Source: Maribacter algarum (ex Lu et al. 2025) (nom. illeg.) (GTDB taxonomy: Bacteria; Bacteroidota; Bacteroidia; Flavobacteriales; Flavobacteriaceae). From it: 64,000 bases of DNA. Below, one piece after another: positions 26,404 through 34,064 of the stretch. A model generated the notes under the pieces. It searched no databases. It was not told where the DNA came from and was given only the letters and a program-made list of their open reading frames with translations. The stretch's first letter is position 1, and every line of letters starts with the position of its first letter. The stretch covers positions 372,001 to 436,000 of the forward strand of contig CANMAW010000002.1 of NCBI GenBank assembly GCA_947495915.1, given 5' to 3'. A program made the position numbers and the translations under genes.

Positions 26404-26481
26404 AGGGACGACTTAATATGATAAAATTAAGTCGGTTTGTAGTTTAGTACAATACCCATTAATGGGTATATTGATTAGAAA

Positions 26482-26508
26482 CAAAAAACCACCCCATTAG
26501 GGTGGTAT
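26482..26508 (-). terminator. tmRNA terminator
   Basis: Read on the minus strand, ACCACCC-TAAT-GGGGTGGT is followed by TTTTTT. It lies 3 nt beyond the CCA end of the tmRNA. Confidence 0.85.
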
Positions 26509-26510
26509 AT

Positions 26511-26907
26511 TGGTGGAGCCGGAGGGATTCGAACCCTCGTCCAAACAAGCAACGAAAATGCTTTCTACATGTTTAGTTTCCGATTAATTTTCGACGCAGG
26601 CCTGACCGGAAACGGCCTAACAAACGCTTATCTTCTTAAGTTTTAGTGCTACTATCGAAGCGCTAGTAACCTTATATCGACATTTATGGTGCTCCTAATT
26701 GAATCGCCGTCGACAGAGGCTATTCAGGAACATCTCGCTTCGCTACCTTGTAGCGACGAGGCTAATCTTACTATGATTCAGATTAAGCGGCAAGAGCGTA
26801 GTTATTATCGCCAATTAAAAGTGTGGAAAATGAGATTTACGAGCTATTCACCAGCGCTCGACATGCTTACATTGCCATTGGTCTCGCTGTCAAAACCAGT
26901 CGGCCCC
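26511..26907 (-). ncRNA. ssrA: Transfer-messenger RNA (tmRNA)
   Basis: On the minus strand the RNA starts GGGGCCGACTGGTTTTGACA and ends with a T-arm (GGTTCGAATCCC) and CGGCTCCACCA. The 5' GGGGCCG pairs with the 3' CGGCTCC to make the acceptor stem. An internal frame at 26783-26812 encodes the proteolysis tag GDNNYALAA followed by TAA; the ALAA end directs tagged proteins to ClpXP. The length is 397 nt. It rescues stalled ribosomes with SmpB (not in this window). A terminator follows directly. Confidence 0.96.
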
Positions 26908-26984
26908 AATACATTGGCAAAACATTTCAACCTAAAAATTTAGAAAGAATTATTTTGCTCAAGGTAATTTTCAAAGAACAATTT

Positions 26985-27098
26985 GGGCGTTTCCCTCGCA
27001 AAAAAAGCTCAGGGCGGGCTATACGCTTTTACTCCTCAACCATATTCGAGAAAAACGAATTTGGTCTGTGGGGTAATCACTACTATCCCTAACGCGGT
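26985..27098 (-). ncRNA. Structured small RNA, probably 6S-Flavo type
   Basis: On the minus strand a perfect TATCTTTG promoter box (27103-27110) ends 5 nt before an element running from GCGTTAGGG to AACGCCC. GCGTT/AACGC closes the ends, TTACCCC and GGAGTAA pair with one mismatch, and ACCAAATTCG/CGAATATGGT makes a distal hairpin. The whole is a rod with internal bulges of about 112 nt. Rod shape, GC-rich ends and its own promoter fit the Bacteroidota 6S RNA (Rfam family 6S-Flavo), which mimics an open promoter for RNA polymerase. It lies 77 nt upstream of tmRNA. Identification is from memory of the family. Confidence 0.6.
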
Positions 27099-27102
27099 CG
27101 GC

Positions 27103-27110
27103 AAAGATAC
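27103..27110 (-). promoter_or_regulatory. Promoter -7 element of the 6S-like RNA
   Basis: Read on the minus strand it is TATCTTTG, a perfect TAnnTTTG. No protein ORF begins downstream, which argues for an RNA gene. It may also feed tmRNA transcription. Confidence 0.65.
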
Positions 27111-27203
27111 CCCAAAAAGTATTCCGAAAAAAGTTTTGTCATAGCAGTGTCATCAGTTAAATTTGAAACTTAAACCAATCGATAAGTTATAAAACCTCAA
27201 AAT

Positions 27204-28403
27204 ATGAAGTTCGGAATTATCGCAGAACGTAAAAACCCGCCTGACAGAAGGGTGGTTCTTTCTCCTGAAGCATGTAAAAAAGTTCTAGAGAATCATAATG
27301 AAGCTGAAATTGTTGTTGAGCCTTCTTCTATTCGAACTTTTACGGATGAAGAATACAAGCGCATGAACATTCAAGTGGCTTCAAAAATGGAGGAATGTGA
27401 TGTACTTCTTGGGGTGAAAGAAGTGCCTATTGAAGCTTTGATTCCGAATAAAAAATACTTCTTCTTTTCACATACTATTAAAAAACAGTCTTATAATCGT
27501 AAATTATTGAAAGCTGTTTTAGATAAGAATATAGAGTTGTATGATCATGAAGTAATTACCAACCCAAAAGAACAACGATTGGTGGCTTTTGGTAGATATG
27601 CTGGCATTGTTGGTGCCTATAACGGTTTTAGAGCATTCGGACTCAAATATGATACTTTTAGTTTACCAAAGGCCGAAACATTGACTGATCAAGACGCCTT
27701 AATAGCCGAATTGAAAAAGATTAAATTACCGAATATTAAAATTATGTTGACGGGTAGGGGCAGAGTGGGTAATGGTGCTCGTGAGATGTTAGATGCTATG
27801 AGCCTTAGAAAAGTTAATGTCGGTGAATATTTAGAACAGCGGTTTGATGAACCGGTTTATTGTCAAATTGATGCCTCAGAATATAATAAACGTAAAGATG
27901 GTGTTAGAGGAAACAAGGCCGATTTTTTTGCGAATCCTGAAGAATATAAAACAAACTTTACGCGTTTTACTAAAGTTACAGACTTTTATATCGCGGGGCA
28001 TTTTTACGGTGATGGCGCTCCGTATTTATATACACGAAAAGATGCAAAACAATCAGATTTTAAAATAAAGGTTGTAGCTGATATAAGTTGTGATATTGAT
28101 GGTCCGGTTGCTACAACCATTCGCCCCTCAACTATTGCTGAGCCTATATATGGATATGATGCTGAAACCGAAACTGAAGTTGATTTTAAAGACCCTAAGG
28201 CAATCGCGGTGATGGCTGTTGATAATCTGCCATGCGAGCTTCCGAGAGATGCTAGTATTGGTTTTGGTTCTGCATTTGTTAAGCACGTTATACCTGCTTT
28301 TTTTAATGATGATAAAGACGGAATTCTAGCACGTGCCAGAATGACCACAGCAGGAAAACTTACCCCTAAATATTCATATTTAGAGAGCTATGCAAATGAG
28401 TAG
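27204..28403 (+). CDS. Alanine dehydrogenase/PNT superfamily, lysine-ketoglutarate reductase/saccharopine dehydrogenase-like oxidoreductase
   Basis: The 399-aa protein has the AlaDH/PNT fold: an N-terminal domain with RRVVLSPEACKKV and the FFSHTIKKQ and GRYAGIVGAYNG motifs, then a Rossmann domain (IMLTGRGRVGNGA). FSHTIK and RYAGIVGAYNG are typical of the saccharopine dehydrogenase (lysine-forming) or lysine-ketoglutarate reductase branch rather than of alanine dehydrogenase. The reaction probably joins or splits an amino acid and a keto acid with NAD(P)H. No pathway genes are adjacent. Confidence 0.85.
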   Translation: MKFGIIAERKNPPDRRVVLSPEACKKVLENHNEAEIVVEPSSIRTFTDEEYKRMNIQVASKMEECDVLLGVKEVPIEALIPNKKYFFFSHTIKKQSYNRKLLKAVLDKNIELYDHEVITNPKEQRLVAFGRYAGIVGAYNGFRAFGLKYDTFSLPKAETLTDQDALIAELKKIKLPNIKIMLTGRGRVGNGAREMLDAMSLRKVNVGEYLEQRFDEPVYCQIDASEYNKRKDGVRGNKADFFANPEEYKTNFTRFTKVTDFYIAGHFYGDGAPYLYTRKDAKQSDFKIKVVADISCDIDGPVATTIRPSTIAEPIYGYDAETETEVDFKDPKAIAVMAVDNLPCELPRDASIGFGSAFVKHVIPAFFNDDKDGILARARMTTAGKLTPKYSYLESYANE

Positions 28404-28469
28404 TTAATATTAATTTTACATTTAATTTAGATTAATTTTAAGTTAAGACAATCTACTTGGTGTAAAACT

Positions 28470-28835
28470 ATGAAAATCAATGCTTTTGATTTTCAGGTGC
28501 AAGAGCCTATAAATTCTGTTTTATTATTTGTTAATTTAATGTTAACTTGGAGCCCTTGCGTAAACCAAATTTTAATGAATCTCAATTGGATATTAAGTAG
28601 TAATACTGATCAAAATCTTGAAAGAAAGTGTGTTGATTTAGAATATCAACTTCGGCCGAAAATCTTAAAACTCTTAATCTCAAAATTTGACTTTGAATGT
28701 TGTACTGATTTTTCATGTTTTCACTTCGATATTGATGTCGCTAAAAATACCGTTTCCATATCACCAAAGACTCCGGTAGAGTATATTGAAGTCATGAAAG
28801 ATGATTTTAATTTCTCAATTAGTACTTTGAAATAG
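28470..28835 (+). CDS. Hypothetical protein, 121 aa
   Basis: It starts with MKINAFDFQVQEPINSV and contains a mixed hydrophobic N-terminal part, a Cys/Phe-rich centre (FECCTDFSCFHF) and a polar end. I recognise no family. It lies between the oxidoreductase and the convergent DUF1361 operon (6-nt gap to the DUF1361 stop). The ORF is coding-like but unconfirmed. Confidence 0.5.
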   Translation: MKINAFDFQVQEPINSVLLFVNLMLTWSPCVNQILMNLNWILSSNTDQNLERKCVDLEYQLRPKILKLLISKFDFECCTDFSCFHFDIDVAKNTVSISPKTPVEYIEVMKDDFNFSISTLK

Positions 28836-28841
28836 CTTGTT

Positions 28842-29513
28842 CTATCGTATATTTCGTCTTTTACTTCTAAAATTGATTGCTAAAAATATCGAAAACAAAA
28901 TCCAAAGAAAACTTCCAAAGGCAATCGTAATTAACCACACATTTGGTTCATAAATACTTCTCGCAATTTTTAGAAATAAAACTCCCGGTTTCGTAGTGAT
29001 ATCCCAAGAATTAAAACGTAGAAACCTTCCTAAGTATATACCATAACCGCTGAGCATACATACCTTAAATAGTACATATTTAGCGACTCTAGAATTATAG
29101 CGCTCTGCAATTAATTCATACATATCGACCATTGACACGAGTCCTAAAATTAATCCGGTTAACGAGTAACTAAATACGAGTAGAATGTCAAGCCACATCA
29201 GGTTTGAACCATCAATGGTTAAGTGAACAAAATCTGTAATGATATAAGGGCTATTAGGTAGAAATAATAACCAAGTTGTAAAACCTGAATAACAAACTAT
29301 TTTACTATTGCATAATTTTGGATTCGCTTGTAAAAATTGGCTAATGGCAAAAGGAATTCCTGCTAAAAATAGATTCCAAACTAAGAAGAGGTAATAGTAG
29401 CTTCCTGTAATACGCATCCTTAGAAATAATAAGGCGAAAGCAAAACCAATAGCAAGAGCTAAATGGGTATACAAAGAGCTGTTTTTTGAAAGTTGTACAC
29501 GGATGGAATTCAT
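28842..29513 (-). CDS. DUF1361 membrane protein
   Basis: The 223-aa integral membrane protein has about six helices. The segment FTTWLLFLPNSPYIITDFVHL is the conserved DUF1361 region (LPNxPYIITD). It is the last gene of the minus-strand operon 31447-28842, 50 nt after the 35-aa ORF. The function of DUF1361 is unknown. Confidence 0.88.
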   Translation of the reverse strand: MNSIRVQLSKNSSLYTHLALAIGFAFALLFLRMRITGSYYYLFLVWNLFLAGIPFAISQFLQANPKLCNSKIVCYSGFTTWLLFLPNSPYIITDFVHLTIDGSNLMWLDILLVFSYSLTGLILGLVSMVDMYELIAERYNSRVAKYVLFKVCMLSGYGIYLGRFLRFNSWDITTKPGVLFLKIARSIYEPNVWLITIAFGSFLWILFSIFLAINFRSKRRNIR

Positions 29514-29563
29514 AAGGTATTGTTGTTTTATTAAGATGTTAAAAGCAATTGAAAGTTCTAGAG

Positions 29564-29671
29564 CTATGGTATAATGGACTTTATTCTAACCACGATTAGA
29601 ATGCATACAGCAACTACCAATAAAAAAAGTTGCTGCCCCATAATTCCTATTTTAAAAAGATAATTTTTCAT
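29564..29671 (-). CDS. Small single-span membrane protein, 35 aa
   Basis: The ORF reads MKNYLFKIGIMGQQLFLLVV and continues as one membrane helix with a basic tail (VRIKSIIP). Its ATG is separated by one base from the TGA of the preceding gene, which indicates translational coupling and is strong evidence that it is real. It belongs to the COQ4-like/DUF1361 operon. Confidence 0.65.
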   Translation of the reverse strand: MKNYLFKIGIMGQQLFLLVVAVCILIVVRIKSIIP

Positions 29672-29672
29672 G

Positions 29673-29963
29673 TCATACTAGGTTTAAATAAAAAAGGGTA
29701 ATAGGGATGTTTATAAGAATGATGCCGATCGTTTTTAGATGTTCATTAATGTCTTTGAAGTGCCGAATGGCATGAACAAGAATCAATAATAACATGATGC
29801 TGTTTACTAGTGCAGCAAATAAGGTGTAACAGTAGCCAATACCAACAAAGCCGGTATTACCACTAGTTTTGAAAAGAACTAAACAAATGGTGCCTAAAAT
29901 AAAACTTGCAATGGCAACTCTAATGGCTGTGTAATTGATGTGATATTTAAATTTTTTTTTCAT
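29673..29963 (-). CDS. Small membrane protein, 96 aa
   Basis: A charged start (MKKKFKYHINYT) is followed by three hydrophobic helices separated by short loops. Its stop is 1 nt before the start of the 35-aa ORF, and its start is 14 nt after the COQ4-like gene. I recognise no family. It is probably an inner-membrane component of the same operon function. Confidence 0.7.
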   Translation of the reverse strand: MKKKFKYHINYTAIRVAIASFILGTICLVLFKTSGNTGFVGIGYCYTLFAALVNSIMLLLILVHAIRHFKDINEHLKTIGIILINIPITLFYLNLV

Positions 29964-29977
29964 GAGTGGGTTATGTA

Positions 29978-30430
29978 TTAGGGTATTAAAAATGTTGATT
30001 TAATGCGATCAAGCGGTTGATCTAATAGTTTATAAAAATCTAATTGATGAAATGGTAATGAAGATTTACCTTGGCGGTATTTGGCCCTAAAGAGTTTGAA
30101 ATAATCAGGAAATAATAAGCCACCAATCAAGATTACAGTAAATAGATAGGCACTTCGTTTACCGTTACCGAGCAGATAAAACTGCATGCTAATCTCTTCA
30201 GGAACTGTGATGCCGGTACCTGTGAGTACATGAAAAACATCATGACTCTCTAACTTTTCTTGTAAGTCAAAATTGTGACGTAATAAAAACGAGCCCATTT
30301 GAAAACCAAGCGATTGTTTAGGGTATTGAAGTAAGTCTTCTATCCCAACATTCCACGCATTGTTCTTTTTAAATGATTGATACGGAATCAAACTCCATTC
30401 GTATAACTTTTCTAGAATTAGTGCTCTCAT
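29978..30430 (-). CDS. COQ4-like protein
   Basis: The 150-aa protein carries HDVFHVLTGTGITVPEEI, which fits the COQ4 zinc-binding signature HDxxH-x11-E exactly, with the family-like follow-up ISMQFYLLGNG. COQ4 acts in ubiquinone synthesis (removal of the C1 carboxyl group and hydroxylation). Flavobacteriaceae normally make menaquinone, so a different small-molecule role is likely. It is directly downstream of the winged-helix regulator and has its own copy of the palindromic operator at 30448-30464, 18 nt before its start. Confidence 0.78.
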   Translation of the reverse strand: MRALILEKLYEWSLIPYQSFKKNNAWNVGIEDLLQYPKQSLGFQMGSFLLRHNFDLQEKLESHDVFHVLTGTGITVPEEISMQFYLLGNGKRSAYLFTVILIGGLLFPDYFKLFRAKYRQGKSSLPFHQLDFYKLLDQPLDRIKSTFLIP

Positions 30431-30446
30431 ATTTAAGTTTTAAAAG

Positions 30447-30465
30447 TACTTTGAATTTCAAAGTA
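30447..30465. promoter_or_regulatory. Palindromic operator before the COQ4-like gene
   Basis: ACTTTGAATTTCAAAGT (30448-30464) is a perfect palindrome with flanking T/A. It occurs again before the first gene of the operon at 31456. The minus-strand sequence CTTTG overlaps a -7-like element, so bound protein would block transcription. Likely regulator: the winged-helix protein encoded at 30485. Confidence 0.65.
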
Positions 30466-30484
30466 AATAGGTAAAAAAATAGTA

Positions 30485-30775
30485 TTATTTTCCAATCAGT
30501 TTTTCAAGGGCTTCAATGTGTTTTTTGAATTGTAATTTTCCTAATTTGGTTGCTGAGTAACGGGTGTTAGGTTTACGACCTATAAATTGCTTTTCCACCT
30601 TTATATATTCTTCCTTTTCTAAAGCTTTAGTGTGACTAGCCAAATTACCATCGGTAGCACCAAGCAGTTCTTTCAGCATTTTAAAATCGGCATGATCATT
30701 CACCATTAGAATAGACATAATGCCTAATCGAATACGATGATCAAAAGCTTTATTAATGTTATCTATTAGACTCAT
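30485..30775 (-). CDS. Winged-helix transcriptional regulator
   Basis: The 96-aa protein is a single winged-helix domain (HTH_34/ArsR-MarR-like): FDHRIRLGIMSILM, the recognition helix region GATDGNLASHTKALEKEEYI, and a wing (VEKQFIGRKPNTRYSATKLG). It likely dimerises and represses its own operon through the palindromes ACTTTGAAWTTCAAAGT at 30448 and 31456. No ligand-binding domain is present, so the signal may act on the membrane partner encoded just upstream. Confidence 0.88.
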   Translation of the reverse strand: MSLIDNINKAFDHRIRLGIMSILMVNDHADFKMLKELLGATDGNLASHTKALEKEEYIKVEKQFIGRKPNTRYSATKLGKLQFKKHIEALEKLIGK

Positions 30776-30811
30776 TGAATTTATTTACAGAAAAGTTAAC
30801 TCTTCTAACTC

Positions 30812-31447
30812 TTAACTGCGTTCATATTTAAAGTACATTAAACCACCATAGATGATATGAAAAAGTCCGAAACCAAGTGCCCAAAAATACAACCCATAGC
30901 CCAGAAATTGGGTGGAAACCAAGCTGAGAATTATAAATGCTAGTCCCATATACTTTACATCTCCTAAAGTATACTTACTAGCATTAACACAGGCAAGACC
31001 ATAAAACAAAAGTGTAGCCGATGCAACGAGACCTGAACTTCCATTTTGAATAAGTGCAATACAAAAGATACCACCGGCAAATAAAGGCATGAAAAAATGG
31101 AATACTAATCGCCGACTGACTTTATTCCATATACTTTCATCACTCTTTTTTGCTTTTCGTATCGAAAGAATTATTCCGGTAAGCATTGCAGCTATTACAA
31201 CACAGCTAGCAATAAAAGCCAAATTCAAGGTTAGATTATCTTGTAATGGCATAGAATTTCTCTGAGAGTAAGCAGCAGCGTCCATTGCCGAATGTTCTAC
31301 CAATGTTTTTTTAGCGAAGTATGCACCAATTAAAGCGTAAATACCAGCAAGAACCCCAGAGAGTCCGCTAAGTGAAATGAACCGAGAAGAGCGATTCATC
31401 ATTTTTTTAATTTCTGTAATGTCTTCTAGATACTTGTTCGGATTCAT
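30812..31447 (-). CDS. Multi-span membrane protein upstream of the regulator
   Basis: The 211-aa protein has a charged N-terminal segment (NPNKYLEDITEIKKMMNRSS) followed by about five hydrophobic helices. It is the first gene of the minus-strand operon, with a palindromic operator 9 nt before its start and the winged-helix gene 36 nt downstream. Pairs of such membrane proteins with small winged-helix regulators occur in Bacteroidota, but I know no defined function. Confidence 0.7.
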   Translation of the reverse strand: MNPNKYLEDITEIKKMMNRSSRFISLSGLSGVLAGIYALIGAYFAKKTLVEHSAMDAAAYSQRNSMPLQDNLTLNLAFIASCVVIAAMLTGIILSIRKAKKSDESIWNKVSRRLVFHFFMPLFAGGIFCIALIQNGSSGLVASATLLFYGLACVNASKYTLGDVKYMGLAFIILSLVSTQFLGYGLYFWALGFGLFHIIYGGLMYFKYERS

Positions 31448-31455
31448 ATTAAAGT

Positions 31456-31472
31456 ACTTTGAAATTCAAAGT
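31456..31472. promoter_or_regulatory. Palindromic operator at the head of the COQ4-like/DUF1361 operon
   Basis: ACTTTGAAATTCAAAGT is a perfect palindrome starting 9 nt upstream of the first gene. It matches the site at 30448-30464 apart from the central base. Confidence 0.65.
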
Positions 31473-31522
31473 TAAATCAAATTCGTGAATTAAGCTCAAA
31501 TTTTATTTAAAAAAACGACATT

Positions 31523-32638
31523 TTACTTTTCAACGGAAATTTTCCACACTACATCGGGTGATTTTTTCGGAGCAACGTAGGTTCCTATGGCGCGAAGCTT
31601 TAAGTCAATAGCCTCTTTGTGCTTTAATGTTTTTATAAATAGAGTGTAACTGCCTTGAGCTGGAATTTCAAAAACTGGCGAGCTGCTATAAAAGGTATAA
31701 GGCATTTGATTTTCAAACATTAAAGCACTGCTAGAGTTGTTGTTTAATTCTACTTTTAATATTTGAGTATTCGGTAAATATTGGGCCGAGTTTATTTCAA
31801 CACTAGAATGAATTAAAGGAATCAAATATTCTGGTTTACCAATCATTAAAGAGTTGTATACGGCTACAGTTCGCCCTTCCACTAAAGCCTCTTGCAGACT
31901 TTCAAGACTTTTCTCTTTTGCAAAAACAAGGGTAATAGGTCTATTACTACCTTTTTCATCATAATCCCAAGAAATTAAACCATGAATATCACTGGTACCC
32001 ATAATAGTTAAATTTTGCTCTAAGGCAATGGCCAAAGCTTCTTCTGCATAGTCGAAGGTGTTGATAACCTCAATGCCATGAAGTTCACCTTTTTTAATCC
32101 GTTCTTTTTGAAAATCACTTAAAATAGGATTACCTGTCGGACTTTGAGCGTGCCACGCTGGGTGGTTCCAGAATACAAATGCGTTCTGTTTCTTTGCTTC
32201 TGAGAAAGCCTTTTCTGCGTTCTTCTGTAGTAAAGGGTTGGCATCTGAAATAAAAACGGCATTGCTATGACCCATAGGTGCTGATCTAGTAATTTCCGAA
32301 CCATGTACTATTAGTAAATCATGCTCTTTAGCCTCTGCTAAAGCCAAATCATATGATCGGTTTCTATCGGGGTGTGGAATATCCGCTTCGTGTGGTTGAT
32401 ATTCTAAATGCTCGGTCAAAGAAATCGCATCTAAATTTTCGCGCAATGCTTCTTGTACTCTAATGGTTGGCCAAACATAACCATCTGAAAATACAGTGTG
32501 AATATGCAAATCAGTTTTTAAAGTTTGGAAGCCTTCAATATTAGGGTAGGTGAGTGCATGTTCACTGATGTGCGTATGTTGCCCTTGAAGGTGATATAAA
32601 CCTAAAAATGTAAAGGTGAGTAAAAGTAGATTTTTCAT
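31523..32638 (-). CDS. PHP-domain phosphodiesterase (Sb-PDE-like), secreted
   Basis: The 371-aa protein has a signal peptide (MKNLLLLTFTFLGLYHLQG) and a PHP domain with DLHIHTVFSDGY, LTEHLEYQP, GSEITR, WNHPAW and GTSDIHG supplying the metal ligands. The family is annotated as Sb-PDE-type phosphodiesterase after an organophosphate-degrading enzyme. Here the natural substrate is unknown; the export signal suggests scavenging of phosphodiesters outside the inner membrane. The last 100 residues are a beta-rich tail. Confidence 0.85.
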   Translation of the reverse strand: MKNLLLLTFTFLGLYHLQGQHTHISEHALTYPNIEGFQTLKTDLHIHTVFSDGYVWPTIRVQEALRENLDAISLTEHLEYQPHEADIPHPDRNRSYDLALAEAKEHDLLIVHGSEITRSAPMGHSNAVFISDANPLLQKNAEKAFSEAKKQNAFVFWNHPAWHAQSPTGNPILSDFQKERIKKGELHGIEVINTFDYAEEALAIALEQNLTIMGTSDIHGLISWDYDEKGSNRPITLVFAKEKSLESLQEALVEGRTVAVYNSLMIGKPEYLIPLIHSSVEINSAQYLPNTQILKVELNNNSSSALMFENQMPYTFYSSSPVFEIPAQGSYTLFIKTLKHKEAIDLKLRAIGTYVAPKKSPDVVWKISVEK

Positions 32639-32713
32639 AATTGGTTGAAATTTGTTTATGAAAATTAGGAAAAAGGAATCTTTTCTTAGTAAAGAAATGG
32701 TAATTTTATTGCT

Positions 32714-33094
32714 ATGAATCCCGCTGAGAACTATATTTTAAATGCGCAAGAGCCATTTCGCAGTATTCTACTGCATGTGCAGGCCGTAATTGAACAAACT
32801 TTACCTGATGTTGATTTGAAATATAAATGGAACATACCCTGTTTTTATATGGGTAAATCACCAATTTGTTATTTGAATGTACAACAGAAAAAAGGCTATG
32901 TTGATGTTGGTTTTTGGAATTCTGCGCACCTCACAAAACACCCTGATAAATTAGTATCTGAAAATCGCAAAGTGGTACGCTCGTTACGTTACGCTTCTTT
33001 AGAGGCCATAGAAAACCAAGTTTTAATCGATATACTACAAGAAGCTTTTAGTGTTCGAAAAAACGGATTTTATAAACAAAAAGATTTAACCTAA
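32714..33094 (+). CDS. DUF1801 domain protein
   Basis: The 126-aa protein has the DUF1801 pattern: YILNAQEPFRSILLHVQAVI, LKYKWNIPCFYM and a C-terminal SLRYASLEAIENQVLIDIL. The fold (YdhG-like) is known but the function is not. Its stop overlaps the convergent kdsA stop by 4 nt. Confidence 0.88.
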   Translation: MNPAENYILNAQEPFRSILLHVQAVIEQTLPDVDLKYKWNIPCFYMGKSPICYLNVQQKKGYVDVGFWNSAHLTKHPDKLVSENRKVVRSLRYASLEAIENQVLIDILQEAFSVRKNGFYKQKDLT

Positions 33095-33909
33095 AGCTGA
33101 TTGACCGTTTTTCGAAGCGCCACTAAATTCGTTAATAAACCTTCCAAATGATTCAAATGTAACATGTTTGCTCCATCGCTTTTAGCATTACCTGGGTCAA
33201 AATGTGTTTCCATAAAAATACCGTCTACTCCGGTTGCAATACCAGCACGAGCAATAGTTTCAATCATATCAGGTCTTCCACCCGTTACACCTGAAGTTTG
33301 ATTAGGTTGTTGCAAAGAATGCGTCACATCTAAAACTACTGGGGCATAACTTTTCATAGTAGGAATTCCTCGAAAATCAACAACCATATCTTGATACCCA
33401 AACATGGTACCGCGATCAGTAATCATTACTTGATTATTACCTGAATCGGTCACTTTAGTCACTGCATGTTTCATACTTTCAGGACTCATAAATTGGCCCT
33501 TTTTTAAGTTGACCACCTTACCTGTTGCTGCGGCCGCAACTACTAAATCTGTTTGGCGTACTAAGAATGCCGGTATTTGTAATACGTCAACGTATGCCGC
33601 TGCCATTGCTGCGTCTGTTTCTTGATGAATATCAGTTACAGTAGGTACCTCAAATGTTTCTGATACTTTTCTTAGAATTTTAAGTGCTTTCTCATCACCA
33701 ATGCCAGTAAAAGAATCTACACGGCTTCGGTTGGCTTTTTTAAAACTCCCTTTAAATACATACGGAATTTTTAACTTATCCGTAACTGTAACTATTTTTT
33801 CAGCAATGCGTAATGCCATTTCTTCTCCCTCAATAGCGCAAGGGCCTGATAGTAGAAAAAAGTTGTTATTGGTAGTATGTTTTAATTGAGGTATCAGTTC
33901 TAATTGCAT
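33091..33909 (-). CDS. kdsA: 3-deoxy-8-phosphooctulonate synthase (KDO 8-P synthase)
   Basis: This 272-aa TIM-barrel enzyme joins phosphoenolpyruvate and arabinose 5-phosphate to make KDO 8-phosphate for lipopolysaccharide. LLSGPCAIEGEEMA, FKGSFKKANRSR, GIGDEKALKILR, DVTHSLQQPNQ and GGRPDMIETIARAG are the standard KdsA signatures. The length is normal. A TATCTTTG promoter box is at 33926-33933. It is convergent with the DUF1801 gene. Confidence 0.96.
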   Translation of the reverse strand: MQLELIPQLKHTTNNNFFLLSGPCAIEGEEMALRIAEKIVTVTDKLKIPYVFKGSFKKANRSRVDSFTGIGDEKALKILRKVSETFEVPTVTDIHQETDAAMAAAYVDVLQIPAFLVRQTDLVVAAAATGKVVNLKKGQFMSPESMKHAVTKVTDSGNNQVMITDRGTMFGYQDMVVDFRGIPTMKSYAPVVLDVTHSLQQPNQTSGVTGGRPDMIETIARAGIATGVDGIFMETHFDPGNAKSDGANMLHLNHLEGLLTNLVALRKTVNQL

Positions 33910-33925
33910 TGCTTTTAATTTTCTA

Positions 33926-33933
33926 CAAAGATA
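33926..33933 (-). promoter_or_regulatory. kdsA promoter -7 element
   Basis: It reads TATCTTTG on the minus strand and ends 16 nt upstream of the kdsA ATG. Confidence 0.65.
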
Positions 33934-34064
33934 CTATTTTGGAATAGGAATGGTTATATATTCTCACCTTGGCTTCTGTTGATGAAATTTTGTAAGGTCA
34001 TTAATATTAACCGGACTAAAAGGCAACTATTGTGTTTTAAATATTGATCCCAAATCAATCTACC

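Noticed and set aside
26686-27092. Two overlapping plus-strand ORFs of 85 and 89 codons
   Set aside because: They lie antisense to the tmRNA and the 6S-like RNA; the sequence is explained by those RNAs.
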